Of a stretch of 64,000 nt of DNA, positions 40,645-52,768 are shown piece after piece (within the stretch, counting starts at the first letter, position 1; each line of letters starts with the position of its first letter). The notes below the pieces were generated by a model. The model worked only from the letters and a program-made list of their open reading frames with translations, made no database searches and was not told the DNA's origin. Location: contig WNNJ02002909.1 in the NCBI GenBank assembly GCA_012934845.2, forward strand, positions 1-64,000, read 5' to 3'. Origin of the DNA: Pomphorhynchus laevis (taxonomy: Eukaryota; Acanthocephala; Palaeacanthocephala; Echinorhynchida; Pomphorhynchidae). Position numbers and translations under genes: made by a program.

Positions 40645-42780
40645 CCGTGATCCTTATTCACAAACCTCCGTCCCCTACCTTTCATTGCACATCAACAAAT
40701 TCTATCCTCGACATTTTACTGCTTCACTCGAGGTGGTTGTTGAAACTCCTCTGGACGGAGCAGTCGCGCCAGCAATTGTCCACCTCTCATGACTTAATTC
40801 GTTGGAGAATTGAGGAAGATATGTTGCTTCGAAGGAGGTTTCACTTTGATCCGATCAGTAGCCTTCTTTCAAGCGGCTATCCAACTCTTTCCCATAATAG
40901 GAAATGAGAGTCTGACCGAATTTAATATCTACCTCTTTTCGCAAGCTACCGCGATACTATCGACTACCTATAAAGGTCCTATATACAATCCCACTCCGAC
41001 AAAACTCAAAGTCCTAGCGAAATTGCTTAACCTCCCTAATCTCTCTGTTTCCGCCAGACATGTTCTCTCGAATGAATACTGGAGCACTAGATATAGGTTC
41101 CAGCTGAATAAGAATAGGACGAGTATCATTCGCCTTAGTCCTTCTCAGTCTTTCTTTTGAAAGATTTTGAAGAGGGAGAAGTTTGTTTGCCGGAAGGATA
41201 TAGCATTAGGTTGGATAGGGAATGTAGGCCTTTATGAAGTTTTGAAGGATTCACTAGCCCTACACAGCTATGGAGCCACTCAATCACCTCAACCAATCCC
41301 GCCTTGGTGTAACTTCAGGAGTAGGGATCTATCTGTTACGGATATCCTTTACTCTAGAGGTCCACTCATGGGCACTTACAATTCTGTCGCTTCACTTTCT
41401 TCTCGTATCTGTCAGCTTTTGACAGCTGATCAGAGAAGAGAGGTGGCCGTCACAATGCTTTTAGCCTCCCCATCCGATGTAGCAGGCATCAATATTAATA
41501 AGCGTGTTTTTATTCCTAAGAAATAATCCTAATCATGCCCTAAAGATCTGCGACCCATCTCGATTCAAAATGCCCTCGTGTCGATTTACAAAAAAGCTCT
41601 TGCGCGTAAAATCCGCGGCCATTTAAGTAGGCGTAATTTGATCCCTCCACGTTTTCATGGGTTCGTCAAAGGTCGCTCGGTCCATTCAGCAGTTGGTGAG
41701 GGAGAGCAGTTTTGTCGGGATAATAGCCATCGTCTAGCTGTGGCTGTTTTTCTTGACTTTTTTGCTGCATTTGACCGCATCTCCATTCCTTTTGTGATCT
41801 CTTCTCTCAGGTCCGTAGGGTTGCCGGCGAGAATTGTTAACAAGGTGGAGATCCTGTTGTATACCAAGCGATTTTAATATGAAGACGACCCTGATGCGCG
41901 TCAGTTCTACCCTATTACGGGTGTAGCTCAACGATCCACACTTTCTCCTATATTATATCTTGCTGCCTCCATTAACCTATTCAAAATATTTAAACGCGAA
42001 CAACGTCTTGTGGTGTACGCTGATGACACCACAGCCCTGTTCACTGGACACAGGTGTAAAGACGTAGTCTCTGACATCAGCCGTTTCTTTTTAAGATTAA
42101 AAGTCCAGTTACACATATCCAATCTTATTTTAAACTCCGCTAAATCGCAAGCGGTTGTATTTCATAACACCCCTGCTACAAAGCAAAAACTTAAGAGATT
42201 AGCACTCTCTGCGCTTTCCTCCATATTTGCCTCTGAACCCAACCCCACCTTCACAAATCGAGGTAAATACCTGGGGTTCACCGTTACAGTAAACTTGTCG
42301 GCAAAAGCTGACCTGGATAGACTCAAACGTATCCTGAAGAAAGATAGGTGGGCCCTGAAACGGGCTCAGCATCTGTCATTAAAAGGGAAAACCCAGGTGC
42401 GCCTTTGAGGCACTTGGGCTATCTCGGGATTAGTATTCTTTTTAAGAGGACGTCCCCCAGAGCAAAGGCTAAGGTTTCTTAAGCTCCTCGTCTCTCGTTT
42501 ACCCAGCATAGTCCGCGCCGATTGGATTCTTCGGGGGGGGGTGAAAGACCCCGGGTGGTTCAGTCGGAAGGCGGCGTGTTGGATCGGTTGGGGGCTCAGA
42601 TTCCCCTGGACCTGAGGCCATAGAAGAGAAAGTAGAAGACAAGGAATAGTTGAAGACCGAAGTTGTTCTGCCGTGTTTTCTGACTATGTTGTTATTTGTC
42701 TGTTTTTTTTTGCATGCTACTTATAAATTACTGATCTTGTGCTGATTTTACTATTTTCTTCTTGATGTTATTTTTACAGT
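40645..42780 (+). mobile_element. I-type LINE copy 3, second part (ORF2 endonuclease end, RT, 3' end)
   Basis: The first about 54 bp repeat the end of the part before the SINE. The frames give STSHDLIRW (nuclease end), FNIYLFSQATAILSTTYKGP, RDLSVTDIL, LRPISIQNALVSIYKKAL, GFVKGRSVHSA, FLDFFAAFDRI (motif A), GVAQRSTLSPILYL (motif B), VYADDTTALFTG (motif C) and SAKSQAVVFH. Motif B differs from the common QGD/QGS form. Five or more stops and shifts break it. The 3' tail has a T-run and TTGCATGCTACTTATA. This is the only copy showing the RT of the family. Confidence 0.8.
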
Positions 42781-42799
42781 AACCTAGTTTAAAATATGC

Positions 42800-43080
42800 A
42801 TCTATTAAATTATTTTAATGATTTTGAAGAAAGCCAATATCATTACCTATTGTTGCAATTATTAAAATTTCATTATTTAATGTATTATATTTTATATTAT
42901 ATGGTATGCATGAATGCTCATGCAAAAATATGTTTCTTGTAAATTTAAATGTTATCTTTACGATATAAATTAAAAGTAATTTTAATTGATGTTAATTTAT
43001 GGTATACATGAATGATCATGCAAAAACACGTTTCTTGTGAATTTAAATATGTCATCTTTATGATGACATAATGTTAAAAA
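42800..43080 (-). mobile_element. Penelope-like RT C-terminal fragment, partly duplicated
   Basis: Minus-strand reading gives FTRNIFLHEHSCIPYNIKYN and EILIIATIGNDIGFLQNHLN, as in the RT at 7,480-7,650. The block coding RNIFLHEHSCIP occurs twice, about 99 bp apart, so the fragment is a tandem duplication or two overlapping insertions. Confidence 0.75.
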
Positions 43081-43120
43081 ATAATAAATAATGTTAAAAA
43101 ACTAAGCAAGGAATATATAT

Positions 43121-43747
43121 AATAGTATTGCACGGATGTGCTGGGTATACAACGGTCCAGGATTTATTACGAAATACGGCATTTATACTAAATGGTGTTG
43201 CTTGATAGACTGGACTTCGATTCACGACTTTCAGTCACCATGTCACTTCTAGACGACCGATGAGAAACCGGCAAAACTCATCAGTAGAATGAAGTACTCA
43301 CTGGCTGTTTCGGTTGCCTGTGTGACATTGTAAATAAAGGCGTTTCCGACACTTTGCTTAATTGTCAAAGGCTCTCGCTCTTAACCAGATCGAATTACTG
43401 TGCGGACCATCCTTAAACACTAGGCAGAGGTTGTTGCTGAATTGTCGCTGCACTCGTTGGATCCTTAATGTATACGGCGGGAATAATAGTATTGCACGGA
43501 TGTGCTTATTAGACAACGGTCCAGGATTTCTTTAGAAATACGGCATTTATACTAAATGGTGTTGCTTGATAGACTGGACTTCGATTTACGACTTTCAGTC
43601 ACCATGTCACTTCTAGACGACCAATGAGAAACCGGCAACACTCATCAGTAGAATGAAGTACTCACTGGCTGTTTCGGTTGCCTGTGTGACATTGTGAATA
43701 AAGGCGTTTCCGACACTTTGCTTAATTGTCAAAGGCTTACGCTCTTA
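43121..43747 (+). repeat. Pair of 263-bp direct repeats, 364-bp period
   Basis: The copies at 43,121-43,384 and 43,485-43,747 are nearly identical and are separated by about 100 unique bases. Each begins AATAGTATTGCACGGATGTG and ends shortly after AATAAAGGCG and TCAAAGGCT. They could be the terminal repeats of a very small non-autonomous LTR-like element, in which case this is a fossil without genes, or two units of a satellite. No coding sequence lies between them. Confidence 0.7.
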
Positions 43748-43749
43748 AA

Positions 43750-44125
43750 TTTGCCGGCAAAATGTCTGCGATCCTTGCGCTAGAGTCGATAATTTCATCG
43801 GCGAGTTTTATCGTCGATATAATATGAATTATAAACATTCTTTTCTCATTTATTCTTATATTAAAAATGCAAAATTAAAAGTTGTTAGTCATTGGGCCCA
43901 ATTTTAAAGTTTATCCAAAAGTATAAAAATCGTAAGGTCAATACGTTCATTGCCTTACAATAGAGACTTGAGATTCTGAATATACAAACTTTGACGACTA
44001 GTCGAAACTTATGCGGTATTATTATTAATATTTCAGCTGCATACAAAAGTATAACTTAATTGGCTGGTTTAATGCAAAAATAATAACAATAAAAAATAAA
44101 AATATTCACAAATATGGAAAAGCAG
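43750..44125. other. AT-rich spacer, nothing recognised
   Basis: No coding frame, repeat or RNA gene that I can support. Composition resembles the other spacers. Confidence 0.6.
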
Positions 44126-44129
44126 CGCT

Positions 44130-45015
44130 CCTTATTGCTTCATGCATGGGTAAATTCTTTTTAAATTCGGATAAGCTGTCACAATAAATTTTTGCATCTT
44201 TAAGCTTATTCCATAATCCGATCAAATTGAACAGGTCTTGATTTCCTTACCTTATCTGTTCGCAGGGTTAGACCATGACCTCGGAGAACATTCGATGAGC
44301 ACAGATGAATGCATTCTCGAAGATGATGATTCGATTGATTAAAACTTTGCCAAACCATACACATGTCAATGTACCGGCGGGTCCACCTCATGGTCTCAAG
44401 CCGAAGTACATTTAGTCTTTCAAGGTAGGGTAATGATTACAACATCGAAGCTAGCCTGGCTGCTTTATGAGGTACACTCTCTGAACGAATAGGTTATATT
44501 GAGTTATGGGGGTACACAGAGCAGCATACAAAAGTCGGCTCAACACATGGGCAAGCATTAAAGGACGAAGAGCAATTGGTGGAAGTGTTACGAAAGTGCG
44601 TCAGACCAATCATCTTATAAACAAGTTGTCAATGCGTTCTATATCGCTGCCTTGATAATTATAAATAGTAATGACTGACTTTGAGCAACTCCGCCGAAAG
44701 CACGTAAATGTTTGCATTTCGATATATTCACGACTAACTTATTGATAACAGACCACTTTCCGACTTCATCAATGTCCCGTTGCAACATAGCTATACTAGT
44801 TGGTGAATGAACCGCCCTCCACATTTTCGAATCATCTGCGTACAAAACCATTGGAGACTCAATGAATTCGGGAAAATTGTTAATGTATACACTGAATAAC
44901 AAGAGAACCAATACTGAGCTTCGGACACCACTATATTACATGGCCATAAAGAAAAGTCGAAATTATCTACATGTACATAATAACAGAAATCGGCAGCAAC
45001 GAGATTCAACAACGA
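44130..45015 (-). mobile_element. CR1-type LINE, 3' part of RT and C-terminus
   Basis: On the minus strand: VYINNFPEFIES and VLYADDSKMWRAV (motif C), DEVGKWSVINKLVVNISKCK (motif D), then after a gap the block MRWTRRYIDMCMVWQSF, SSNVLRGHGLTLRTDKVRKS and PVQFDRIME. The order fits the ORF2 end. Motif B and everything before it are missing. Several stops occur after motif D. Confidence 0.75.
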
Positions 45016-45089
45016 ACTGGTTAAAAGTTTCTCGGTTATAACTACTTACAAGATAAAAATACACAGTATCTAATTCGGAAAATCATTTG

Positions 45090-48000
45090 GACGCAAAAAG
45101 CATGCAGTTGAAACACCAAAGGAGATGTCTTCGAGCATCTTGATGTAGTCTGTGATTTCCCGAAATGTCAAGTATGGGCGACCGTTTTAGATCCAGCTGT
45201 TAATGCTAAAAATTTACTCCGCAAAACGTTTGTGTGCGGTTTTGTGCGGCAGAAAAATGGCGCACACCTGCTTTTGTTGGAACAAGCTTTACCGATTCAA
45301 TTGCGACGAACAGGCAAACTACGGAACCGATTGTTGCAAATGACTTAAATCAAAGTCATTTGTATACGCTGGATCCAGTAAATAATCGAGACAGTCGGGA
45401 ATATTTAGTCAAAAATTGTGAGCGTCTATAACGATCAATCCTTGATGGAACTTCAGTTACAATCATCTCAGCAAAGTGTTTCGTCATTGAGAGAATCGGG
45501 TACGGAGGTCCAATAACCAAAACGAAAAGACGAAAGCGGTAAAAGCGGTAAACGTTCACTCCAGGACAAAATCGAAAGTTACTTATTAACTTCACACGAC
45601 TACCACTCGGACTCATAAATTGAATGTCATCCTTCTCAAACACAGAACAGTCCGAAGTATATTATTATTCATCCAGATGAAATGCATTTACTCCTAGAAC
45701 AATCTGACGATGATGTGGAAGTGAGATACGTAAAGTAGGTTACATAAATAGAAAAAATTTTCTGATATATGTACTAGTGATGTTATAAATGAAAACGATT
45801 GAAGTCGCACCTCTAAGAGACACACTTATGCTATTTTTAGCAATGTTCAAGAATCGTCATCAATCGATGTACAAACTCGTGTTGACGAGGACGTCATCTC
45901 AATCCGCTTGATCTTATCAGATATTTTCGTAGAAGGGGAGGAGGATATTGTGTGTAGGCTGAATTTTAGGAGCTTATTCGGGATAGGTAAAAAATCGAAG
46001 GATGTATGCTCACGATTACTAAAGATAGTTTTCGCCTTAAAGGAGGATGCAAGAAATGTGTTAGCAAGAGGCTATCGATTAATATGTAAGATGGTCTAAA
46101 TATTAAAAGATCTTTCATTTAAGGAATCACTACTGCTTAAACGTGTACGTGCTGATATGTCGTCCAGAATAGATAAAGGGAAAAGTAATTTAACATTAAA
46201 AAAATTCGTGTAGTGCGTCGACGACCATTCGTGTGATGGAAAGATCTAATCTTCTCTCAGAAAGTAGTTCAGGATCAGGTGAGCTAGTATCTTTTGATGT
46301 GGCGCCAAAAGCAAACCTGAAGAGTAGTGCTACTTCCATTAAAGTTGCATATACAAACATAAGAAGTATTCTATCTCAATTGGATGAACTTACAATTTGG
46401 GTAACCTTACATAAACCGGTGATTCTGGCTCTTATTGAGAGTTTGGTGCATGAGGAAATATCGGACTGTGTGATGGATATTCCAGGTTATACCTTATACC
46501 GGGTCGATAGTTTCTCGAAGGGGCGAGGAGTCGTTCTTTATGTCAAAACAAACTTACTGATTAATTCGGTAGTCAAATTTGTAAATGTAGTGGGAACATG
46601 TGAGTTTCTGACAGTCGAATTATCGCATCCAGAAGGTCATTTTGGAATTGGTGTGTGATATCGGTCTCCACAAACTTACTTGTTGGACGATGAATTCGTT
46701 CGCGTACTAAGGAAATGCTCAAAACAGAAAGAATACCTACTAGTCAGTGACTTCAATATTCCATGTGCTGGTCATGAAAGGCGTTATATACTAGCTAACG
46801 ACATTTCCAAACCTGACATATACTTGTGGAATTTTCTTACAAATACCTTATGCTAGAGCAACATGTGCAATCGTCTACCAGGCTAATGGATAATCATGAA
46901 TCTCGTCTTGACCTAATATTTTCTAAATTGATCACGAATGTGAGTAATGTTAAATATTGGAGTTCTACTGGTTTGAGTGATCATTGCATGATATCGTTTG
47001 ACTACATGCACATTTCTGTTATTTCGAAAATAATGCTGAATCAATGATCTGGAAAAGGTCATGGCAAAGAACTGATGCTAATGCATTGTTTAAGGCTGCA
47101 TCAGTTGCTACCCTTTCTTATAGTAGTAATAACGTTGATGAGCGGTGGCAGGTGATGCATTCGACCTTAATAAAACTCTCGAACGAGTTCGCTACTTTTC
47201 GACGTGTGTACAGAAGCAAGTTTTTGCCATGGTTTGATCCGGAACTAAGGTCTGCTATAATCACAGAAATTTTTTTCCAGCTTAGTCTCCACTACAGTTC
47301 TTATATTAAGCAGTTCTATGTCGCAATTTAGTCAATCGCATTAAGATAAAAAGAGACAAAACTTTGAAGGTGAGATTGCTGAAAATTTTAGTAGTAATCC
47401 CAAGAGATTTTGGTCGTATGTCAGAGGAGCAAGAGTTCTGTCTGCGGCAATTTCTTTACAAGATTGCGGTACAAATGTAACCTCACTTGTCATGATAACT
47501 GAGGTGCTTGCATCAACTTTTGAGCTTAAGACAGTTTATTTCTATGAAATTTGTGAGGATACAACAGTAAGTCATGCCTACAGAAATAACATTCAGATAT
47601 TAGTATCTGCTAAAGAGGTCTACGATGAAATGTCTAGACTACCTATAGCATCTACTGCAAGCCCCGACGAAGTTCATCAATGTCTTCTTAAATTACTTGC
47701 TCTATACATAGCGGAATCATTGGCGTCATTATTTTAATTGATCTTGCGTAGATCAAGATTACCAAATAACTGGGATACAGCCATTGTTGTTCCGATTTTC
47801 AAACATGAGGACAGAAATAGAGCCGGTAATTATCATGCAATAAGCCTTAATAGTGTGGTCTGCAAAGTCCTTGAGCGGATATTAAAGAGACGTTTATATG
47901 CTAATTTGAATTCACTGGGAATCCTGAATAGGGCACACGACAGACTTCGTTCTGGTCGCTCATGCCTCACGAAGATTGGGTTGCACTCGTGAAGTCAACC

Positions 48001-49255
48001 CAAGTGTATTTTCATGCACTCGTGAAGATAGGGTTGAGCATGTTGTTGAAGGTTATTGCGTTGACGCAATATTTTTAGATTTCAGTCGAGCGTTTAATAG
48101 GGTTCCGCATCGGATATTGTTAGATGTTCTTGAGAATTGCAATGTTGACTCGATGATTCTTTACTGAATCACAGATTTTTTCCACATGAGATCATTTAGA
48201 GTTCGTGTCGGACGGTGCCTGTCTTCTCGTACTTATACTATTGAAGCCTCATCCGGGATCTGTTCTAGCCAATTGCTATTTAATATCTTTGCCAATCAGC
48301 TATTGAACTCGCTGAAAAGTTAAGATTCTTGCATTTGCCGATGACATCAAATGTGGAAGGTGATTAAGGATCTAGAAAATTGTGAAGTTATTCAGAGCAT
48401 GTTGAACCTTGTTCATTGTTGGTCCATAACAACAGAAATTAGTTTAAATAGAAAAAATGTGCTTTAATGAGGATCGGTTGTAGTAACGTGTGCTATAAAT
48501 CCTATATTGGTGACGAGATCATTACGAATACTGCTACCACCAAAGATCTTGGTATAATAGTGCAGATGAATTTAAAGACACGCGCGAATACCGATATAAT
48601 TTGTAGCAAATCTCGGAAAGTGTGTTACGTTATAAAGAACTGTTTTATAAAGTTAATTCCATCTTGTGCTGTGCATTTGTACAATGCGCTGGTGAGACAT
48701 GTGATTGAATATGCATCAAATCTCCGGCAGGCAAATTGACGATTTGGAGAGCATATCCAGTCGTTTTACGAAATTGTGTCCATATGCGCAACATCTTACC
48801 TATCATTCTCGCTTAATCAGTTAAGGTTTAGTATCAACACGCGAGATGTAGACTATGCATTGTATTGTTCATCAAGTTGATACGTATCATTCGAATTGTA
48901 TATTGTTTAATAAGGGAATGGGATGTGGAGGAATTTTAAAAAATGGTAGTTTTGAGTCACGGAAGATGCCCTATTTTATTTTCGACTTTCACATCGAGTG
49001 ATCAACGCGTGGAATAGTCTTCCTGATAACATCGATGCTAAATCATTCAAAGTACAGCGTATGCGTTGGATAAGTTGCGAACGTACTCCTTTGCTGGTGA
49101 ACTACCCGTGATGTTTAACGTTTCTGCGACGAATATTACTGATGTATATTTTTATCTTATATTTTTGTTTTTTTTTTATTTTGATTTTTTCTGTTGTAAT
49201 TATCTGTGAGCGGTCAAACCAGCCATCTGGCTATAGACCTGAAGTATAAATAATT
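45090..49255 (+). mobile_element. CR1-type LINE, nearly full length but broken (about 4.2 kb)
   Basis: ORF1 begins near 45,130 with CDFPKCQVWATVLD and FVCGFCAAEK (zinc motif) and has its C-terminal block at 45,960-46,200 (LFGIGKKSKDVCSRLLKIVF). The endonuclease spans 46,340-47,040 (YTNIRSILSQLDEL, IESLVHEEISD, LLVSDFNIP, ESRLDLIFS, GLSDHCMISF). The RT runs from 47,600 (LPNNWDTAIVVPIFK, NYHAISLNSVVCKVLERIL) through DAIFLDFSRAFNRVPHRILL (motif A) to a decayed FADDIKMW region near 48,340. The C-terminus extends to 49,080 and the 3' tail to TATAAATAATTAA. Ten or so stops and shifts are present. It belongs to a different subfamily from CR1-A. Confidence 0.8.
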
Positions 49256-49261
49256 AACTGC

Positions 49262-50030
49262 GATTGCATAAAAACGATTGTATCCATCTAACAAGCATAA
49301 ATGGTATACCACTTTTTGCTAGTTTTTTAGTTAGCAATCCGTGATCTACTCCGTCGAATGCTTTTGAAATTTTTCTCTTGCATGCTACTTATAGGTCATT
49401 GATGTATTTAATAAAATCGTTGTTGTTGTTGTCTTTTGAAAATTCAAAAAATATAATGTCGTTATCAGTGAAGCCTGCTTTATTAGCTGATCAATTAAGA
49501 TGGGCTGCAAGTAGATTTGTGACATTTGAATAGCCATTACTGATGCCATGTTTCTCAGAAACTAATACATTTTCTCATTATAACAATGTATGATACGCTT
49601 ACTGGTCTATTATTGTCAACTGGAGATCAATCTCTTTCTTTAAAGATGGGATAATGACTGATTGGTTCCACTCCTTTAAAAGAGTCATATCAATAATAGA
49701 TTTCCGAAATATGACACAAAGAGAAGTACATATTGAACTTGCTAATCCACCAATACACACTGAAGGCAACAAATCAGTACCTTTGGAGCTTGTCTTTTTC
49801 AGACGATGTAGCTCAGCTAAATCATTGGCAGAAGTTATCAAATTAATAATGTCAAATTCAAAGAATGCATCACAAGCACCTCTTATCACTGTAGAGGTTC
49901 AGAGTACTCGTTTGTAGGCTCTCCATATAAAAATGCGTTGAGAACAATTCACCAAGGTTCTTATCATTAACGCTATCAAAATATTGATCTATTGAATTAT
50001 TAGCATCCATACTTCGTTGTTGTATACCGC
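49262..50030 (-). mobile_element. CR1-type LINE RT fragment
   Basis: On the minus strand: LGELFSTHFYM, LKKTSSKGTDLLPSVCIGGL, LLKEWNQSVIIP, HGISNGYSNVTNLLAA, DIIFFEFSK and KAFDGVDHGLLTKKLAKSGI. FFEFSK and KAFD are the two halves of motif A. They are pushed apart by a 63-bp insertion at 49,370-49,432. The fragment ends after WIQSFLCNR. Several stops are present. Confidence 0.75.
49361..49441 (+). mobile_element. Very short retroposon insertion with 9-bp target-site duplication
   Basis: CTTTTGAAA flanks the insert on both sides (49,361-49,369 and 49,433-49,441). The 63-bp insert contains TTGCATGCTACTTATAGGTC and ends in (GTT)n. The same string occurs in the 3' tail of the I-type LINE near 42,708. 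It is best read as an extremely 5'-truncated copy of that LINE, or of a SINE using its tail, sitting in RT motif A of the CR1 fragment. Confidence 0.7.
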
Positions 50031-50039
50031 AGTCCTTGT

Positions 50040-51850
50040 TTATCTACAAACTCCATTATAAATGTTTTCAATCGTCTCAGTTTAACCCCTAATATTTTGA
50101 TTCTTAGTGATTTCAATATGCAGACCGTAAACTGGGTTACATACACATGCACCGCTGGTACTGATCCGGGCTCAGTTGCATTGCTTTATGCAATGAATGA
50201 ACTTTGTCTATCTCAAGACGTCAGTGAATTCACTAGAATTGGTTCTTCTTCGAAATCGCTTCTTGATTTAGTTCTGACAACGTCAGAAGCGTTTGTTGAG
50301 TTTACTACACATTTGGATCCTATTGGTCTCTCTGATCGTTATTCTGTTGATAAATATTAACACTGATTGTTCTCTAAGTAAATCTTCAGTTAACCTGATA
50401 AATCATTTCAGAACTGACATAGATAGTGTCAGGCAATGTTTAGTATGCGTTATTGACCGGACGCATTCACTGTTGGAGTGGAACAGGCCTTGATATATTT
50501 CAGGAACACGCTTTGTGGCATTCTAACTAGATTCTCTCCATCATCTTGTTTTAGTAAAACTAACCATTGTCCTGTATTGTTTGGCTATGATGTTAAGAAA
50601 GCGATATCTGCACGTCAAAAAATGTTCAAATCTTATAAAGCCGAATATGCATGTTTTGACGATTATAGACGTATCCGCAATAAAGCACTATGGTAAAAAA
50701 TACGTAGCAGGGCAAGTTTAGAAAAGGCTATCACTGATAATTATTGTTCAAATCCACGAGAATTCTTTAATTACATTACTAAACGTCAAAACATTTTTCA
50801 AAAATCTTTCTCCATCAGAAATCGTGACGGTCTGTCCTTGTCTAATGAGCGAGAAATAGCAAACGAATTCGCACGAGAATTTTCTACCCTTAAAAAGGCG
50901 TCATTAAGACCATTGATTGACCTGCCTAGTAATTGTATCATATAGTCTAGGTATTTTCCTAGTTCGCTAAGTGCTCTATTAATTCTTCATGAACTAATGT
51001 TTTTAAAAAAGTCGACATGTTCTGATCCTGATAATTTACCGTCCATATGTTATCGTCATATTGCTGATATCATCTACATTCCACTCCACGACATATTCTT
51101 GCCCTCTGCCACACTGGGACAGGTACCTGATGACTGGAAAGGCTCGATAAATACTCCAGTATTCAAAAAGAAGGATCACACAGATCCTAAAACTATAGGC
51201 CGATAAGCCTTACGTGTGTGTTGTCGAATATTCGAACGGCTGCTCCTTAAGCACTTAATTGCACACCTTGAAGCTGAGAATATACTTTTTAATACTCAAC
51301 ACGGCTTTCGCAAGGATCACTCAACAACTACTAATTTAATGATGTCTCACGACCATTGAATGCGCTGTCTGGATTTAGGTACTCATGTCGATGTCATTTT
51401 GATTTTTCAAAAGATTTTAACACTATAATACACGCTAATTTGATCAAAAATTTATCAATATTGGATTAAACTGGCACAGTATATGGTGGATCAAGGAAAA
51501 TATTTCTAACGTATACTGTTATATAAGCGTAAATTCTACGTTGTATAATCGTTTTCCTTTGAATTGTGACGTCCCTTAAGGGTCTGTAATAGGGGCGACA
51601 CTGTTCAGCACATACATCAATGATCTGTTTCCACATGCAAAATCTCGATGCTTGCTTTACGCTGATGACCTAAAGATTTGGCGTCCAGTTGAGTCAAATA
51701 AATATGCTCAATTACTCGAAGATGATATTGATACTGTATATTCATGGTCGGTGTCCAATGGTCTCCAGCTCAATAATAAAAAATGTACTTCCATCTGTAT
51801 CTCTCGATCGAAACATAATCAACATAGAGTTTACCACCTTCGTCAAGCAG
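50040..51850 (+). mobile_element. CR1-type LINE, ORF2 from late endonuclease through RT
   Basis: ILSDFNMQTVNWVTYT (the DFN strand), SSSKSLLDLVLT and PIGLSDRYSV (SDH reads SDR) close the endonuclease. The linker (ARQKMFKSYKAEYACFDDYR, SNPREFFNYI) leads to the RT: SDPDNLPSICYRHIADIIYI, VFKKKDHTDPK, NTQHGFRKDHSTTTNL, a decayed motif A, and LYADDLKIWRPV with the stretch VSNGLQLNNKKC. The copy ends near 51,850. Stops separate most blocks. It is close to the copy at 52,175-55,790. Confidence 0.8.
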
Positions 51851-52174
51851 CCATTCTTGTGCTGAAAATAAATAGATTTAATCGAATCCGAATTAGATGT
51901 ATCCGTCGGCGTATTATTCAAACGTTGAATAGTTTTTCTGAAGAAACCGTATCGACAGAAATAATTACAAAATTTAAGAGCCGAATGGACGATGGCCCGG
52001 CAGTAAAGATCCTCAGGAAGACACTATATAATTAATTTACTTTCAAACTTTAATTCTATTTAAAATAACATACACGAATTTTGTAAAGGCGAGACAGCTG
52101 GGTAGAATCATTATACAAGCTTTAACAAGCAAAATCGTTTTGCCTTACAATCATCAACGCTTGAGCATATATAT
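51851..52174. other. Unassigned segment after CR1
   Basis: The plus frame continues open for about 60 codons to 52,035 but no longer resembles the CR1 C-terminus. It is followed by AT-rich DNA. I cannot name it. Confidence 0.4.
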
Positions 52175-52427
52175 ATGGTGGGGAAAAAGTGTAAGAAGCA
52201 AGTTAAAAGCCAATGTTTCGTAAGTCCTGTTAATGACCAATATGTAGAGATAGAGGTGGCATGTTGCTTTGTGAATTGTAATAGAGCAAGTTCTAGAGCG
52301 AGTTCTCCGGTGCAGCAAATGTCTACTTTCTCATATATACGTAAACCATGATCCTTTGCGTTCTATTATTTTCGCCAATGTGTCGGAATCAAGCTCTGTC
52401 AATATCTAAAACCGACTAAATAAAGAT

Positions 52428-52763
52428 TTGTCGAAGGTACGTAGTATTCTCATGATCGTTTTGGCACAATCCCCAGAAGAGATAGTATCTAGTATTAAAA
52501 TAGTTGCTTTATTCCACATAGGGAGGAAAATTAACGATCGTCCTAGACTGCTAAAAGCGATTCTGACAGATCCAAAAGCCGTTAAGACCATCTTTAAGTA
52601 CTCTTATCGTCTCCAAGGTTCGTCTGCAATATTGTTAAAAGATCTCGACGTGAATGAACGTAAGCATTTACGTAAAGCTAAACAATGTTTGAAATCTCGT
52701 ATTGAAGCTGGTGAGTCAAACTTGACAATTCGAAATTTTCAGGTTGTGCGGAGGAAGACTTAA
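52428..52763 (+). pseudogene. CR1-A ORF1, C-terminal block
   Basis: LSKVRSILMIVLAQSP, KIVALFHIGRKINDRPRLLK, TIFKYSYRLQGSSAILLKDL, ERKHLRKAKQCLKSRIEAGE and NLTIRNFQVVRRK form the conserved part shared by all CR1 ORF1 copies here. The N-terminal part lies in other frames from 52,179 on. The block has the length and alternating pattern of a small RNA-binding fold, which is inference only. Confidence 0.7.
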
Positions 52764-52768
52764 ATACA

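Noticed and set aside
42549-42625. tRNA-like fold with A-box-like TGGTTCAGTCGG and a T arm
   Set aside because: A 5-bp T stem and 7-base loop can be drawn, but the I-type LINE reading frame stays open through the same stretch and the acceptor stem does not pair. Coding sequence of the LINE is as good an explanation.
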